NCBI GenBank assembly: GCA_016720635.1
Contig: JADKKF010000004.1
Location: 186,001 to 250,000, forward strand
DNA length: 64,000 nucleotides
Source of the DNA: Saprospiraceae bacterium
GTDB lineage: Bacteria; Bacteroidota; Bacteroidia; Chitinophagales; Saprospiraceae
Direction of reading: 5' to 3'
The notes beneath the pieces are model-generated. The model saw nothing but the letters and a program-made list of their open reading frames with translations, did not search any database and had not been told where the DNA came from. Of this stretch, positions 8,444-17,083 are shown in pieces (the stretch's first letter is position 1; every line of letters begins with the position of its first letter). Both the position numbers and the translations under genes were made by a program.

Positions 8444-9418
8444 TTTATCCCTTTGGGTGACATAAGACACCAGATGGCGCATAGAATCCATAGCTGCCCC
8501 AGAAGGCAATAGATCCAAAACTTCATTGGCTTTTAGGATGTATGACTCCATGGTAGTCTGTGCATACTGAAGTCCTCCACTTCCTCTGACAAAATCAAGG
8601 ACCTGTGCGATGGCTTTAGGATCTTCGTTTTTAGACTTTATCAGCCCTATTATTTTGGATTTTGTCGCTTTATCGGTTTGTTGCAATGCAAAAATTAAGG
8701 GCAATGTCATTTTCTTTTCTTTGATATCGATGCCCGTCGGTTTTCCAATTTTTGCCTCACCATAGTCCAGTAGATCATCCTTTATTTGGAATGCAATACC
8801 CACATACTCACCAAACTGACGCATCAGCTGGATATTTTCTTCATTATCGGTAACAGAAGCTGCTCCAACCCCACAGGATGCGGCGATAAGAGAAGCGGTC
8901 TTTTGGCGGATGATGTCGAAATATACCGACTCTTTGATGTCCAATTTCCGAGCTTTTTCGATTTGGAGCAGTTCTCCTTCACTCATCTCTCGCACGGCAT
9001 CGGTTAGTATCTCTAGGAGCTTGAATTGCTTATTTTTAACCGCTATCAGCAGACCTTGGGACAGAAGATAATCGCCTACCAATACTGCTATTTTATTTTT
9101 CCAAAGGGCATTTATAGAAAAAAATCCCCTCCGCTCGAATGAATCATCAACCACGTCATCGTGCACCAAGGTCGCGGTATGGAGGAGCTCGATCATAGCC
9201 GCAGCTACATTTGTAACCTCACTGGTATCGCCCAATATCTTAGCTGACAAGAACACGAACATGGGTCTCACTTGTTTACCTTTGCGCTGGACAATATAGT
9301 ACATGATCTTATCGAGGAGGGCTACTTTGCTCTTCAAGGATTGTTTGAAATAACTCTCGAACTGAGACAATTCTTCCTTGATAGGTTTTTGTATATCTTT
9401 AAGTGTTGGGTGATCCAT
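8441..9418 (-). CDS. Polyprenyl diphosphate synthase (long chain)
   Basis: The 325 residues contain the two aspartate-rich motifs of trans-prenyltransferases: LVHDDVVDDSFERRG near residue 89 (first, with the long-chain spacing DDxxD) and QIKDDLLDYGEA near 213 (second). GKQVRPMFV near 47 and the KPTGIDIKEKKMTLPLI segment are also family-typical. The enzyme condenses isopentenyl diphosphate units onto an allylic primer, most probably making the octa/hepta-prenyl tail of menaquinone. It is cytoplasmic or membrane-associated. It is a single gene, convergent with the amphipathic repeat protein. Product chain length cannot be read from the sequence. Confidence 0.85.
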   Translation of the reverse strand: MDHPTLKDIQKPIKEELSQFESYFKQSLKSKVALLDKIMYYIVQRKGKQVRPMFVFLSAKILGDTSEVTNVAAAMIELLHTATLVHDDVVDDSFERRGFFSINALWKNKIAVLVGDYLLSQGLLIAVKNKQFKLLEILTDAVREMSEGELLQIEKARKLDIKESVYFDIIRQKTASLIAASCGVGAASVTDNEENIQLMRQFGEYVGIAFQIKDDLLDYGEAKIGKPTGIDIKEKKMTLPLIFALQQTDKATKSKIIGLIKSKNEDPKAIAQVLDFVRGSGGLQYAQTTMESYILKANEVLDLLPSGAAMDSMRHLVSYVTQRDK

Positions 9419-9539
9419 TTAGTGTTTTACCAATAACTTACAAATATAAGCCTATAAAGATATAATTGGTTCAAAAACATCTATATTTGATCGTTATTCC
9501 AGTCAAGTTTATCAAAAAGAGAGATAAAATAACCAAAAT

Positions 9540-10025
9540 ATGGTCGAAAAAATCAAAATCACCTTCGATGACGACACAAATTTTTCATACACAAATGAAG
9601 AAATACAAGCTTTTGACATAAAAAAACTGCCCGATGGTAGATACCATATTCTAGAAAATGGGGTTTCGAGATTGATCGAAGTGGTCGAAGAAGATTTTGC
9701 AAACAAAAGGCTCATCCTGCGGATGCAAGGAAAGACCTTTCCGATCCACATCAGTGATCAATACGACGAATTAATTTCTATCGTTGCTAAATCTCAATCC
9801 GGCGGAAATAAAGATTTGAACATCAAGGCGCCAATGCCTGGTATCGTCGTCAAAATCATGGTCGAAAAAGATGCGGTAGTAGAAAAAGGCGATACCCTCT
9901 TGATCATCGAAGCCATGAAAATGGAAAATGCAATTAAAAGTCCCATCGCTGGAAGCGTCAAAGAAATCAATGTTTTATCTGGTCAAAAAATTGAAAAAGG
10001 GCAAGTTCTATGCCATCTGGTCTAA
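9540..10025 (+). CDS. Biotin/lipoyl carrier protein (acyl-CoA carboxylase biotin carboxyl carrier-like)
   Basis: The 161 residues have a variable N-terminal half (1-85), a linker and a C-terminal biotinyl domain that starts IKAPMPGIVVKIMV. It carries the biotinylation motif EAMKMENAI, with Lys near residue 125, and ends with a matching SPIAGSVKEINV strand. This is the layout of the separate carrier subunit of propionyl-/acetyl-CoA or oxaloacetate-type carboxylases in Bacteroidota. Carboxylase and carboxyltransferase subunits are not adjacent: the next gene is a convergent permease six bases away. Which holoenzyme it serves is unknown. Confidence 0.8.
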   Translation: MVEKIKITFDDDTNFSYTNEEIQAFDIKKLPDGRYHILENGVSRLIEVVEEDFANKRLILRMQGKTFPIHISDQYDELISIVAKSQSGGNKDLNIKAPMPGIVVKIMVEKDAVVEKGDTLLIIEAMKMENAIKSPIAGSVKEINVLSGQKIEKGQVLCHLV

Positions 10026-10031
10026 ATAGTA

Positions 10032-11084
10032 TCATGGATTAGTTTTGGGCTCTAACTCAGGCTCAGGTTCATTTTTTGCACCAAATTCATCCCCATAAAT
10101 CTTAACCAAAAGCAAAAACAAAGACAACATAATCGGTCCAAATATTACCCCAAAAAATCCAAATATATTGAGCCCCGCCAACGCCCCTATAAGCGTAATC
10201 AAAGGATGGACATTGGACATTTTCTTTTGCACCAAAGACCTGACGACATTATCAAATGTACCCACGACGATAATTCCCCAAAGCCCCACTCCTATCCCTT
10301 GGTAAAATTGTCCATTGGCCATCATATACAAGGATAATGGGACAAAGATGACCATCGTCCCAAGAAGTGGTATCACCGAAGCAATCCCAGTCAATATCCC
10401 CATTAGGCCAAATTCATTCACCCCGAAGATCCAATATCCAATCATCGCTACAAAACCTTGTATCACCGCTACCATCGGTATCCCTACAGCATTGCTGTAA
10501 ATCATATTCTTCAATTCATTGATGACGGTGTTGGAGTTTTTCTGAGAAAACGGCAGAGCCCGCCTGAACCAAAGCTCCACTTCCATGCAATCGTACAAGA
10601 GAAAATACAAAAAAACAAACATAAATATGAACGTACTTACCGTGCTCACAGAGCTTTCCAACAGCCGCTTTAACACACCGCCGGCTACAGAACCCACCTG
10701 GCTCATAAAATCCATGCTTTGCAAGTCTAGATTGACATATTGTTGCAGAAATAAATTAATCTTTTGCACATAACCTTGGAGCTCAGCAGTATTCTCCAAT
10801 ATAGGGGCCAGCTTAGTCACTATCACCGTACTCATCCAGTAAAAGGGTATCATGAGCAAGATTATACATCCTAGAATTATCGTTAATGCCGCTACCCATC
10901 GCTTCCATTTCAATTGGGTCAACAACTTCATCATCCAAGTTCTGCTCACCACATATAGCGACACCGCTCCTAGGAATGCACTCAGAAACATTTGGGTTTC
11001 ACGTAATATCATAAAGCCCAGCAAGAGTATAAATGCCAAAAACAGAACCTGTTTGATTTTGTTCGGATGGATTTGATTGATCAT
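10032..11084 (-). CDS. AI-2E family transporter (putative permease)
   Basis: This is a 350-residue polytopic membrane protein with about eight predicted hydrophobic segments. Two lie at the start (AFILLLGFMILRE, then VVSRTWMM onward), one follows near residue 45-70, and five are packed in the C-terminal half. The family-typical segments VIPLLGTMVIFVPLSLYM and LITLIGALAGLNIFGFFGVIFGP are present. The tail is acidic and proline-rich. AI-2E proteins include autoinducer-2 exporters and Na+/H+ antiporters, so the substrate is open. It is convergent with the biotin carrier gene and monocistronic. Confidence 0.85.
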   Translation of the reverse strand: MINQIHPNKIKQVLFLAFILLLGFMILRETQMFLSAFLGAVSLYVVSRTWMMKLLTQLKWKRWVAALTIILGCIILLMIPFYWMSTVIVTKLAPILENTAELQGYVQKINLFLQQYVNLDLQSMDFMSQVGSVAGGVLKRLLESSVSTVSTFIFMFVFLYFLLYDCMEVELWFRRALPFSQKNSNTVINELKNMIYSNAVGIPMVAVIQGFVAMIGYWIFGVNEFGLMGILTGIASVIPLLGTMVIFVPLSLYMMANGQFYQGIGVGLWGIIVVGTFDNVVRSLVQKKMSNVHPLITLIGALAGLNIFGFFGVIFGPIMLSLFLLLVKIYGDEFGAKNEPEPELEPKTNP

Positions 11085-11162
11085 AAATAGCTCAAAATTA
11101 TTCTCTGTAAAATTAACTTAATCTCGCCATAATATATCATAGCAGATGTTTCTTTTTTTCAG

Positions 11163-11294
11163 GGCGTCCCCTTCATCTCGCCTTGCCGTCGAGATCTCAG
11201 GTCGCGCACTTCACGACTCCACTTCGTTTCGGTCTCTTCTCGTCATTAAGACGCGTAGAGACGCTCCTCCGGAGCTCGTTCCGATCGCTGACGC
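11163..11294 (-). repeat. Hairpin-rich intergenic repeat, copy 3
   Basis: Read on the minus strand, this copy starts GCGTCAGCGATCGGAACGAG. It has CTCCGGAGGAG and GAGAAGAGACCGAAACGAAG cores and an ATCTCG/CGAGAT hairpin (about 11174-11196), and it ends GGGGACGCC. It is nearly identical to copies 4 and 5. It lies upstream of the AI-2E gene, in a 456-base gap (11085-11540) whose remaining part shows nothing recognisable. Confidence 0.8.
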
Positions 11295-11540
11295 AGAGGT
11301 GTATTTGAACTTAAGTTTTTCAAATAGTTAACTCAAGGAAATATTTATTTGATATCATCTTCACTACTTGAATAAAGATCTAATTCTCAGGCTTCAATAG
11401 TACAATTAGAAGTAGATAGTCATCCATAACATTCAATTCAAAACCATAGAAATTCACCCAATATTATGCAATGATAAAATTTAGGATGTCCATTTTAGAA
11501 TAGCATTATGGATAAATTAGAAAATTTTAGCCATAATCAA

Positions 11541-11861
11541 CTACTGCTGTTTTACTAAGGAAGCGTTAACCGCATCTTGATCCAATTTATTCCAAGCACC
11601 AGTTGCAGCATCCACAACTATAGGAACTAACCCTGCAATAATGTCAAGAATAACCCATCCAGCTCCAACTTTTGTATTCACAACCTTTGTTATAGTTTGA
11701 AAACCCTCTTTTCGAAACTCAATAGAATAGGATTTATCAGCCTTAAGACTCAATTGTATAGGAGTATGCCCCATTTTAAAGCCATTGACATAGACTTCAG
11801 CTGAATTTGGTTCTGAGCTCACTGAAAGCGAGTGGGAGCTGGGTGCAAAAAGAGTTGCACA
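11541..11861 (-). CDS. PEGA-domain lipoprotein, 5' end frameshifted
   Basis: The clear open part encodes a PEGA domain: SSEPNSAEVYVNGFKMGHTPIQL, then SYSIEFRKEGFQ. It ends in a hydrophobic glycine/alanine tail (GWVILDIIAGLVPIVVDAATGAW), typical of small Bacteroidota surface lipoproteins. The nearest start is a GTG at 11822, but upstream codons read SCATLFAPSSHSLSV, with a lipobox-like Cys at 11859-11861. A TGA blocks this frame beside a seven-base homopolymer at 11867-11873. Removing one base there would open a hydrophobic signal sequence (APVFILMIFSSC). The functional gene probably extends to about 11900 or beyond. PEGA proteins bind surface or cell-wall components; the specific role is unknown. 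Confidence 0.65.
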   Translation of the reverse strand, partial: CATLFAPSSHSLSVSSEPNSAEVYVNGFKMGHTPIQLSLKADKSYSIEFRKEGFQTITKVVNTKVGAGWVILDIIAGLVPIVVDAATGAWNKLDQDAVNASLVKQQ

Positions 11862-12161
11862 GCTTGAAAAAAATCATTAGAATAAAAACAGGAGCTAAAT
11901 TGAGGTTTATTTTTTTAATAAAATTAAAAAGAATATTTAAAGAGGTTAATAAATTGAAAATACCGAAATTAAAAATTTATATCCACAAATAATTAAACAA
12001 ATATAATTTGAAATAATTAACAACAAAAATTAATATAGTATAATTTAAGTTTTACTAAAAATTTTTTGCAAGGTACATAAAAAAAAATGAATAATTTTGA
12101 TAACGTTTATTGAATTGAAACCATCTTTAGAGGTGTAATTATTAACATTAAATTATTGAAA

Positions 12162-12313
12162 ATGAAAAAAGCATTAAAAATTTGAATACCAAGACATTGC
12201 CCCATCTTGAAGCTTCCAAAATTTGCGGTGGTACAAATAATCAAACTGACAATGAAAAATTGGTTCATTCTAGAATAAAAACATTGGAATCCGATTTGGA
12301 TTTTTTGTCTTAA
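12162..12313 (+). pseudogene. GG-motif precursor peptide 1 (frameshifted)
   Basis: The ATG at 12162 starts MKKALK and runs into a stop. One base added to the five-A run at 12176-12180 opens a frame reading KNLNTKTLPHLEASKICGG, then TNNQTDNEKLVHSRIKTLES and DLDFLS, with TAA at 12311-12313. The Cys-Gly-Gly and the following NNQTxNEK are shared with precursor 2 some 350 bases downstream, which supports the reconstruction. GG-motif leaders mark secreted peptide precursors cleaved by ABC-transporter peptidases; Bacteroidota have a named natural-product precursor family of this kind. No maturation enzyme is adjacent. Confidence 0.55.
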
Positions 12314-12515
12314 CCTAAGTGCCTTTTATATGAAATTAGTCAAGGTATATTGAACTGGTATTACTGCTAAATAAAACCGTTGAACTTAATTTTTTTTTAT
12401 AGGTGTTTATTTACTTTAATTGTTTAAAATAACTTTACTAACCAAATTTTAAATCCTAAAACCGAATTTTCAGTAACATTTGTCTTAATATAATTAATTA
12501 ATAACTTTAAAATTT

Positions 12516-12680
12516 ATGAATATGAAAAAAAACATGAAAAATTTAAAAATCGAAGCAATGACCCAATTGGCAGCCTCCAAAATTTGTGGTGGTGCAAACA
12601 ATCAAACCGAAAACGAAAAAGGGGTTCAATCTCGTACAAGGGTTATTGAACAAGACGTACCTTTTTTAGACTATAAGTAA
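12516..12680 (+). CDS. GG-motif natural-product/bacteriocin-like precursor peptide 2
   Basis: This intact 54-residue ORF has ATG at 12516, with other in-frame ATGs at 12522 and 12534. A basic, helical leader (MNMKKNMKNLKIEAMTQLA, then ASK) ends at ICGG. A core follows: ANNQTENEKGVQSRTRVIE, then QDVPFLDYK. Cleavage after Gly-Gly would release about 29 residues. The core lacks Cys and is rich in polar residues, so a lanthipeptide seems unlikely. It is a paralogue of precursor 1 (same ASKICGG and NNQTxNEK blocks). A hairpin follows directly. No transporter, peptidase, radical-SAM or lanthionine enzyme is within reach, so processing would be supplied in trans. Alternatively it may be a signalling peptide. 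Confidence 0.65.
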   Translation: MNMKKNMKNLKIEAMTQLAASKICGGANNQTENEKGVQSRTRVIEQDVPFLDYK

Positions 12681-12688
12681 TAACATTT

Positions 12689-12722
12689 ACACGAAGAGCC
12701 TTAATCATGAGGTTCTTCGTGT
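12689..12722 (+). terminator. Hairpin after the precursor peptide genes
   Basis: ACACGAAGA and TCTTCGTGT form a nine-pair stem, with an inner CC/GG continuation around a ten-base loop, starting nine bases after the peptide stop codon. There is no long T tract, so it may be a terminator or an mRNA-stabilising hairpin. Confidence 0.5.
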
Positions 12723-12871
12723 TGGTGGGCTCTTCAATGGAGAAGCGCAAACAATTTCTGCAATTTTCTTGATATTAAATTAAAATAATTATGTAATTTA
12801 TAGTATTTGCAAAAAACAATCCTGTCGTAGATCGCAACTTTGTTTCATTAAATAATTTAAAATTATGGTTT

Positions 12872-13393
12872 ATGAAAAATGTGATTGTTTTTGTTTTATT
12901 GCTTAATAGCCTTCTGCTATGGGCACAATCAACCAAAACCCAATTTCCAAGCAGCAACAAAGTAACTTTATATAATTTTGATCGAGACTTTATTGAAGGC
13001 AGGATCAGTCAACTGACTGAGGATTCGATCTATATACGTGAGTATGGCAAAAGGATTTTGGCTGTAGGAGTCGACGAAATTGACTATTTAAAGGTGGAAT
13101 TAAAGCCAAATTTCAAAGGAGGTGGAATGATATTAGGGGCAATACTGGGTTCAATTCCTGGGCTTTTTATCTTAACCGGCGCGTTGAAAAGCGATGGAAA
13201 TACACTAAATACAGTGCTCAGTAGGACAATTGGAATCCCACTTGCAGCTGTGGCTATTACTTCAGGTGCGATCTTAGGAGGAATTATTGGTAACAGTTTA
13301 GGGAAACCTAAAGATGAAATTTTCCAAATCAACGGCAGTAAATCTCGTTATCAAAAACAAGCTAAAGCAATCAAACAATACGCTTTTTATTGA
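12872..13393 (+). CDS. Exported glycine-zipper protein, function unknown
   Basis: The protein has 173 residues. It has a clear signal peptide (MKNVIVFVLLLNSLLLWAQ), a small beta-rich domain (VTLYNFDRDFIEGRISQL, YIREYGKRIL), and then two glycine-rich hydrophobic segments: GGGMILGAILGSIPGLFIL and PLAAVAITSGAILGGIIGN. A basic tail follows. Glycine-zipper segments insert into or span membranes, and occur in outer-membrane-associated lipoproteins. I do not recognise the family. It follows the GG-motif peptides by about 190 bases and might be an immunity or membrane partner, but only position suggests it. Confidence 0.6.
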   Translation: MKNVIVFVLLLNSLLLWAQSTKTQFPSSNKVTLYNFDRDFIEGRISQLTEDSIYIREYGKRILAVGVDEIDYLKVELKPNFKGGGMILGAILGSIPGLFILTGALKSDGNTLNTVLSRTIGIPLAAVAITSGAILGGIIGNSLGKPKDEIFQINGSKSRYQKQAKAIKQYAFY

Positions 13394-13601
13394 TCTTTTT
13401 GACAAGCCAAATTTGTCAACCCCCAAAAAACCAAATGCCTGGGGTAAAAGTGAAACAAAATACGGTCAAAATAAATTTTCCATTGGGACATAATTTGCTG
13501 AAATGGTCAAGAATTAAATCTAACTGAGCTCTATCCCAAAAATTGTGAATACTGTAATAAATATAGGCAAAAAGAAGGCAAAATAGAGCGAATTAAAAAA
13601 T

Positions 13602-13827
13602 ATTTTTTACTAGAAATAGTATCTTAGTCCTCGTAAAAATAGCCATAGAATTCAATAAATTCTATGGTCATTTATTTTTATGTTTGATGATTCAGGGCGT
13701 CCTCTTCATCTCGCCTTGGCGTCGAGATCTCATGTCGCACACTTCACGACTCCACTTCGATTCGGTCTCTTCTCGTCCATAGGACGAACAGAGACGCTCC
13801 TCCGGAACTCGTTCCGATCGCTGACGC
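13602..13827 (-). repeat. Hairpin-rich intergenic repeat, copy 4, with extended flank (left direct repeat)
   Basis: The hairpin element proper is 13697-13827 (GCGTCAGCGATCGGAACGAG on the minus strand). It is preceded by about 95 bases (13602-13696) that also match the flank of copy 5: ATTTTTTACTAGAAATAGTAT, then TAGAATTCAATAAAT and TGATGATTCAGGGCGTCC. The flank contains a nine-pair hairpin CCATAGAAT/ATTCTATGG (13643-13667) that can terminate the SGNH/MBOAT transcript. The remaining bases of the 13394-13890 gap hold nothing recognisable. Confidence 0.8.
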
Positions 13828-13890
13828 AGCTACCTACCATACCTTTTCCACTAATTGAATGAATTTCATTTGAATTTCTATGGCTTTTTA

Positions 13891-14829
13891 TTATTTTAAC
13901 CAGTGATTGGTCTTAAGATCTTCTATGAATTTTGTATCAAAAATTTCTACACCAGCTTGATTTAGATGGTGGCTATCGTAAAAGTGCAAACTATCATTCA
14001 AAGCCAATATTTGATTATAATTCTTGTAGTAACCTTGCCTGGACATAAGGCTATCAAACATAGTATTATTTAGGATACTCCCATATTGGGCAGTAGTTGA
14101 CGGTGCCTGTACAAGGACCAAATCTCTACCTTGGCTTTTAATCAATTCTATAGCCTTTTCTAGCGCTTCCAACTGTTTTGGATTTATCGTTAATCTTTTA
14201 GCTGGCATGGATTTGACATGCCAATATTCCAATGACCTTTCTACATAACCGCCTGAAATATAAGTATTTGTACCATCCGATCTGGGTTCCTCAAAATCCC
14301 TATCCATCCCTAGTATTTCTCTAAAAAACCCAAATAATAAATTGTTATAAACAGAGATATTCTTCAATTCCCATGCCATGCCCAAAGACAAATAGTCGAT
14401 CTTGTCATTAGCTATCAGATCCAATGCCGACTCGACCCCATCGCCCTCGATCGTAGCAGGGAATACCTCCCAAACTACCAGCTTTGGATTGATGCTGGAC
14501 ATGTATCTTTTTAGCAGTATTTGAGACTCTATAGGCGACTGCGCACTAGATCCAAGATTAAAAGAACTAAGTCCTTTTTCTTCAAATATCCTTGTGTCAA
14601 ATCCTCGATAAGCATGAGAAGATCCAAGAAACAATATATCGACATTTTTGGTATTTTTCACTTCTTGTATCCTTGTGTGCATGAAACCATGGGCACCCAA
14701 TGGATACGTCAAATTGGGTCGAAACCTCGGTGGCATTACAACACCCCAAACAAATACCATTCCGATATAAAATATCAAAAAAAATAGCGCGAATAATATC
14801 GTATGTTTTAAGAATTTTTTCACGGTCAT
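13891..14829 (-). CDS. SGNH-hydrolase-like protein, probable polysaccharide O-acetylation partner
   Basis: I place the start at ATG 14827-14829 (MTVKKFLKHTILFALF), one base after the MBOAT stop; an earlier in-frame ATG at 14883 would overlap the upstream gene by 53 bases. The 312 residues begin with one membrane anchor (ILFALFFLIFYIGMVFVW). The body has a GDS-like nucleophile block DILFLGSSHAYRGFD near residue 72 and a C-terminal DSHHLNQAG block with a catalytic Asp-x-x-His-type pair. This matches AlgJ/AlgX- and DltD-like acetyl-transfer partners of MBOAT proteins. With the upstream MBOAT it would O-acetylate an envelope polysaccharide on the periplasmic side. Confidence 0.75.
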   Translation of the reverse strand: MTVKKFLKHTILFALFFLIFYIGMVFVWGVVMPPRFRPNLTYPLGAHGFMHTRIQEVKNTKNVDILFLGSSHAYRGFDTRIFEEKGLSSFNLGSSAQSPIESQILLKRYMSSINPKLVVWEVFPATIEGDGVESALDLIANDKIDYLSLGMAWELKNISVYNNLLFGFFREILGMDRDFEEPRSDGTNTYISGGYVERSLEYWHVKSMPAKRLTINPKQLEALEKAIELIKSQGRDLVLVQAPSTTAQYGSILNNTMFDSLMSRQGYYKNYNQILALNDSLHFYDSHHLNQAGVEIFDTKFIEDLKTNHWLK

Positions 14830-14830
14830 T

Positions 14831-16282
14831 TCAAAATTGAAAATAAATGAAAGGTGTCTCATTAGATTGCATGAACATCCCAATCATAAACAAAATGAAT
14901 CCATAAAAAGCCCATCGGTAAGGCTTCCCCCAAGTCAATCCCAATTTACCGATCGCATATTCTTCGTTGCGACCACGCCATTCAACACATACAAAAATTG
15001 CTATAAGAATCAGCGTACTTACCGCTTGATATTGTCCTTCAAACTGTGGTATCGTAAAAAATGAACTCGAAAATATTTCACCCACAAAATCCAATGCATG
15101 TGACAGGTCTTGAGCCCTGAAAAATATCCAAGCAAATACTACCAGCACAAAAGTGCAAACTATGCTTAAAAATTCTCGAAAAGTTGGCAAATTTCGCCCT
15201 GGAGATATACCATGTATATGGATTCTGTTGCGATGACTTAACACCAATGGCATAAAATACAAGGCATTCAACAATCCCCACACCACAAATGTCCAATTTG
15301 CTCCATGCCAAAATCCACTCACTAAAAATACGATCAAAGTATTTCGAATCGTCTTCAATACACCTCCTCGACTCCCTCCTAGCGGATAATATAAATAATC
15401 CCTAAACCAAGTGGACAGTGAAATATGCCACCGCCGCCAAAATTCCGCTATATCCCTAGAAAAATACGGAAAATTAAAATTTTTCATCAAGTCAAAACCA
15501 AACAACCTAGATATCCCTATAGCTATATCCGAATACCCAGAAAAATCACCATAAATCTGAAATGCAAAGAAAAAAGCACCCAACAACAATGTACTTCCTG
15601 TATATTCACTTGAGTTATTGAAAATCATATCCGCATGAACGGCACAATTATCGGCAATAACCATTTTCTTAAAAAAACCCCAAAGTGCCTGACGCAAACC
15701 ATCCACAGCCTTATCATAGTCAAAATTGCGCTTTATATAAAACTGGGGCAACAGGTGCGTAGCCCTTTCTATCGGCCCAGCAACCAATTGCGGGAAAAAA
15801 CTTACAAATGCCAAAAAAGTGACAAAATCTTTGGTAGGCTTAAGCTTTCGTCGATACACATCGATCCCATAACTCATGCTTTGGAACGTATAAAAACTCA
15901 AGCCGACAGGCAATATGATATTTAGGGACCTAGCACTAATGTTAGTTCCAAAGAATGTAAATGCGGTCACAAAATTGTCAACAAAAAAATTGTAATACTT
16001 AAAGAACATGAGCAATGCCAAATTAGTACCTAAGCTAGCCCATAGATACAGCTTGCGTTTCCTTGGACTTTGTTCCCTCTCTAGTACCAGCCCGACCCAA
16101 TAATCCACGGAAGAGCTAAAAAATAGCAAGGACAAAAATCGCCAATCCCACCACCCATAAAAGACATAACTGACCACTACTATCAATAAATTTTGCCATT
16201 GTAAACGCTTGTCCGTGACGAACCAATACAGTACGAATACGATGGGTAAAAAGATGGCAAAATCAAGTGAATTAAATAACAT
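14831..16282 (-). CDS. MBOAT-family O-acyltransferase (AlgI/DltB-like)
   Basis: This 483-residue polytopic membrane protein has about eleven hydrophobic segments. The family signatures FWRRWHISLSTWFRDYLYYPLGG (near residue 290) and SGFWHGANWTFVVWG (near 327, with the conserved catalytic His) are intact. MBOAT proteins of this clade move an acetyl group across the inner membrane to a periplasmic SGNH partner, here the immediately downstream gene, one base away. Its start codon coincides with the inner edge of the direct repeat at 16281-16506, so promoter and repeat overlap. The target polymer is not identifiable from this locus. Confidence 0.9.
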   Translation of the reverse strand: MLFNSLDFAIFLPIVFVLYWFVTDKRLQWQNLLIVVVSYVFYGWWDWRFLSLLFFSSSVDYWVGLVLEREQSPRKRKLYLWASLGTNLALLMFFKYYNFFVDNFVTAFTFFGTNISARSLNIILPVGLSFYTFQSMSYGIDVYRRKLKPTKDFVTFLAFVSFFPQLVAGPIERATHLLPQFYIKRNFDYDKAVDGLRQALWGFFKKMVIADNCAVHADMIFNNSSEYTGSTLLLGAFFFAFQIYGDFSGYSDIAIGISRLFGFDLMKNFNFPYFSRDIAEFWRRWHISLSTWFRDYLYYPLGGSRGGVLKTIRNTLIVFLVSGFWHGANWTFVVWGLLNALYFMPLVLSHRNRIHIHGISPGRNLPTFREFLSIVCTFVLVVFAWIFFRAQDLSHALDFVGEIFSSSFFTIPQFEGQYQAVSTLILIAIFVCVEWRGRNEEYAIGKLGLTWGKPYRWAFYGFILFMIGMFMQSNETPFIYFQF

Positions 16283-16506
16283 TTTTTACTAGAAATGGTA
16301 TTTTAGTTCCCGTAAAGATAGCCTTAGAATTCAATAAATACTAGGCTCATTTATTTTTTTGAATGATGATTCAGGGCGTCCCCTTCATCTCGCCTTGCCG
16401 TCGAGATCTCAGGTCGCGCTCTTCACGACTCCACTTCGTTTCGGTCTCTTCTCGTCCATAAGACGAACAGAGACGCTCCTTCGGAGCTCGTTCCGATCGC
16501 TTACGC
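16281..16506 (-). repeat. Hairpin-rich intergenic repeat, copy 5, with extended flank (right direct repeat)
   Basis: The element proper is 16375-16506. Its 95-base flank (16281-16374) parallels that of copy 4 in the same orientation, with substitutions and almost no indels, including the ACTAGAAAT and TAGAATTCAATAAAT blocks. The palindromic arm of copy 4 is weaker here (CCTTAGAAT/ATACTAGG). The rest of the 16283-16714 gap is AT-rich, with no recognised gene. Confidence 0.8.
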
Positions 16507-16714
16507 AGCTAAGTATTTCTACTCTTCCTATTCCTGAGGTTATAGAGAACAATAGTATGTTTTATCTCTTTTATTTAATTAGGTATAATTTAAAACTACT
16601 TTAAGCAGATTTTCTTAAATTTGTTCTTGGCTGTTTGTAAAAGTTAAGAATGGTAGTCGTAAAATTCTCTTTAGCTTTCGTTCTCTAAAAACAAGGTAAA
16701 AACTAAAATCAAAT

Positions 16715-17083
16715 TTGAGTAAAAATAGAAATATAAAATTTGGGCCTTTTATACTTTTACTGCTATATGCGATAAGTGTATTCCCCAGCTTTCTATTTCA
16801 CCATCACGCCAATAATAAAGTTGCCTACGACTGCGCCTCACTCTGCGAAAAATCCATTTATTACGGCGATGATTCTAACCATTGTGGACATAAGCAACAT
16901 CTCACCAAAAATCAGAAAAAGTGTTCTCTCTGTGACCACTTTTCAATCGTACTTTTCACCTTCGAAGTTGAAGAATTCAAGATATTTCAGCAACATTTTT
17001 CCACTGAATTTATTGGCGAATATTCTTCTCCTTTAACGAATTACACCCATTTATTTTACAATAAAGGCCCACCGAATATTTAA
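16715..17083 (+). CDS. Small exported Cys/His-rich protein upstream of a TonB receptor
   Basis: The protein has 122 residues and starts at TTG 16715 (the only plausible start ahead of the hydrophobic segment FGPFILLLLYAISVFPSFLF). Just after the signal/anchor are FHHHAN, then DCASLCEKS, HCGHKQH and KCSLCDHF: at least five Cys and many His in 70 residues, typical of transition-metal binding. Proteins of this type often precede TonB-dependent receptors in Bacteroidota metal-uptake loci. The receptor begins 80 bases downstream on the same strand, so the two probably form an operon. The specific metal (Cu, Zn, Ni) is not determinable. Confidence 0.65.
   Translation: MSKNRNIKFGPFILLLLYAISVFPSFLFHHHANNKVAYDCASLCEKSIYYGDDSNHCGHKQHLTKNQKKCSLCDHFSIVLFTFEVEEFKIFQQHFSTEFIGEYSSPLTNYTHLFYNKGPPNI

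Noticed and set aside
13680..13862. Small frames inside the hairpin repeats (also 11146-11331 and 16359-16604)
   Set aside because: They follow the repeat sequence in every copy but break differently at each end; non-coding repeats explain them.
14830..14883. Upstream ATG for the SGNH gene
   Set aside because: It would add an unconserved leader overlapping the MBOAT end by 53 bases; ATG 14829 follows the MBOAT stop by one base.
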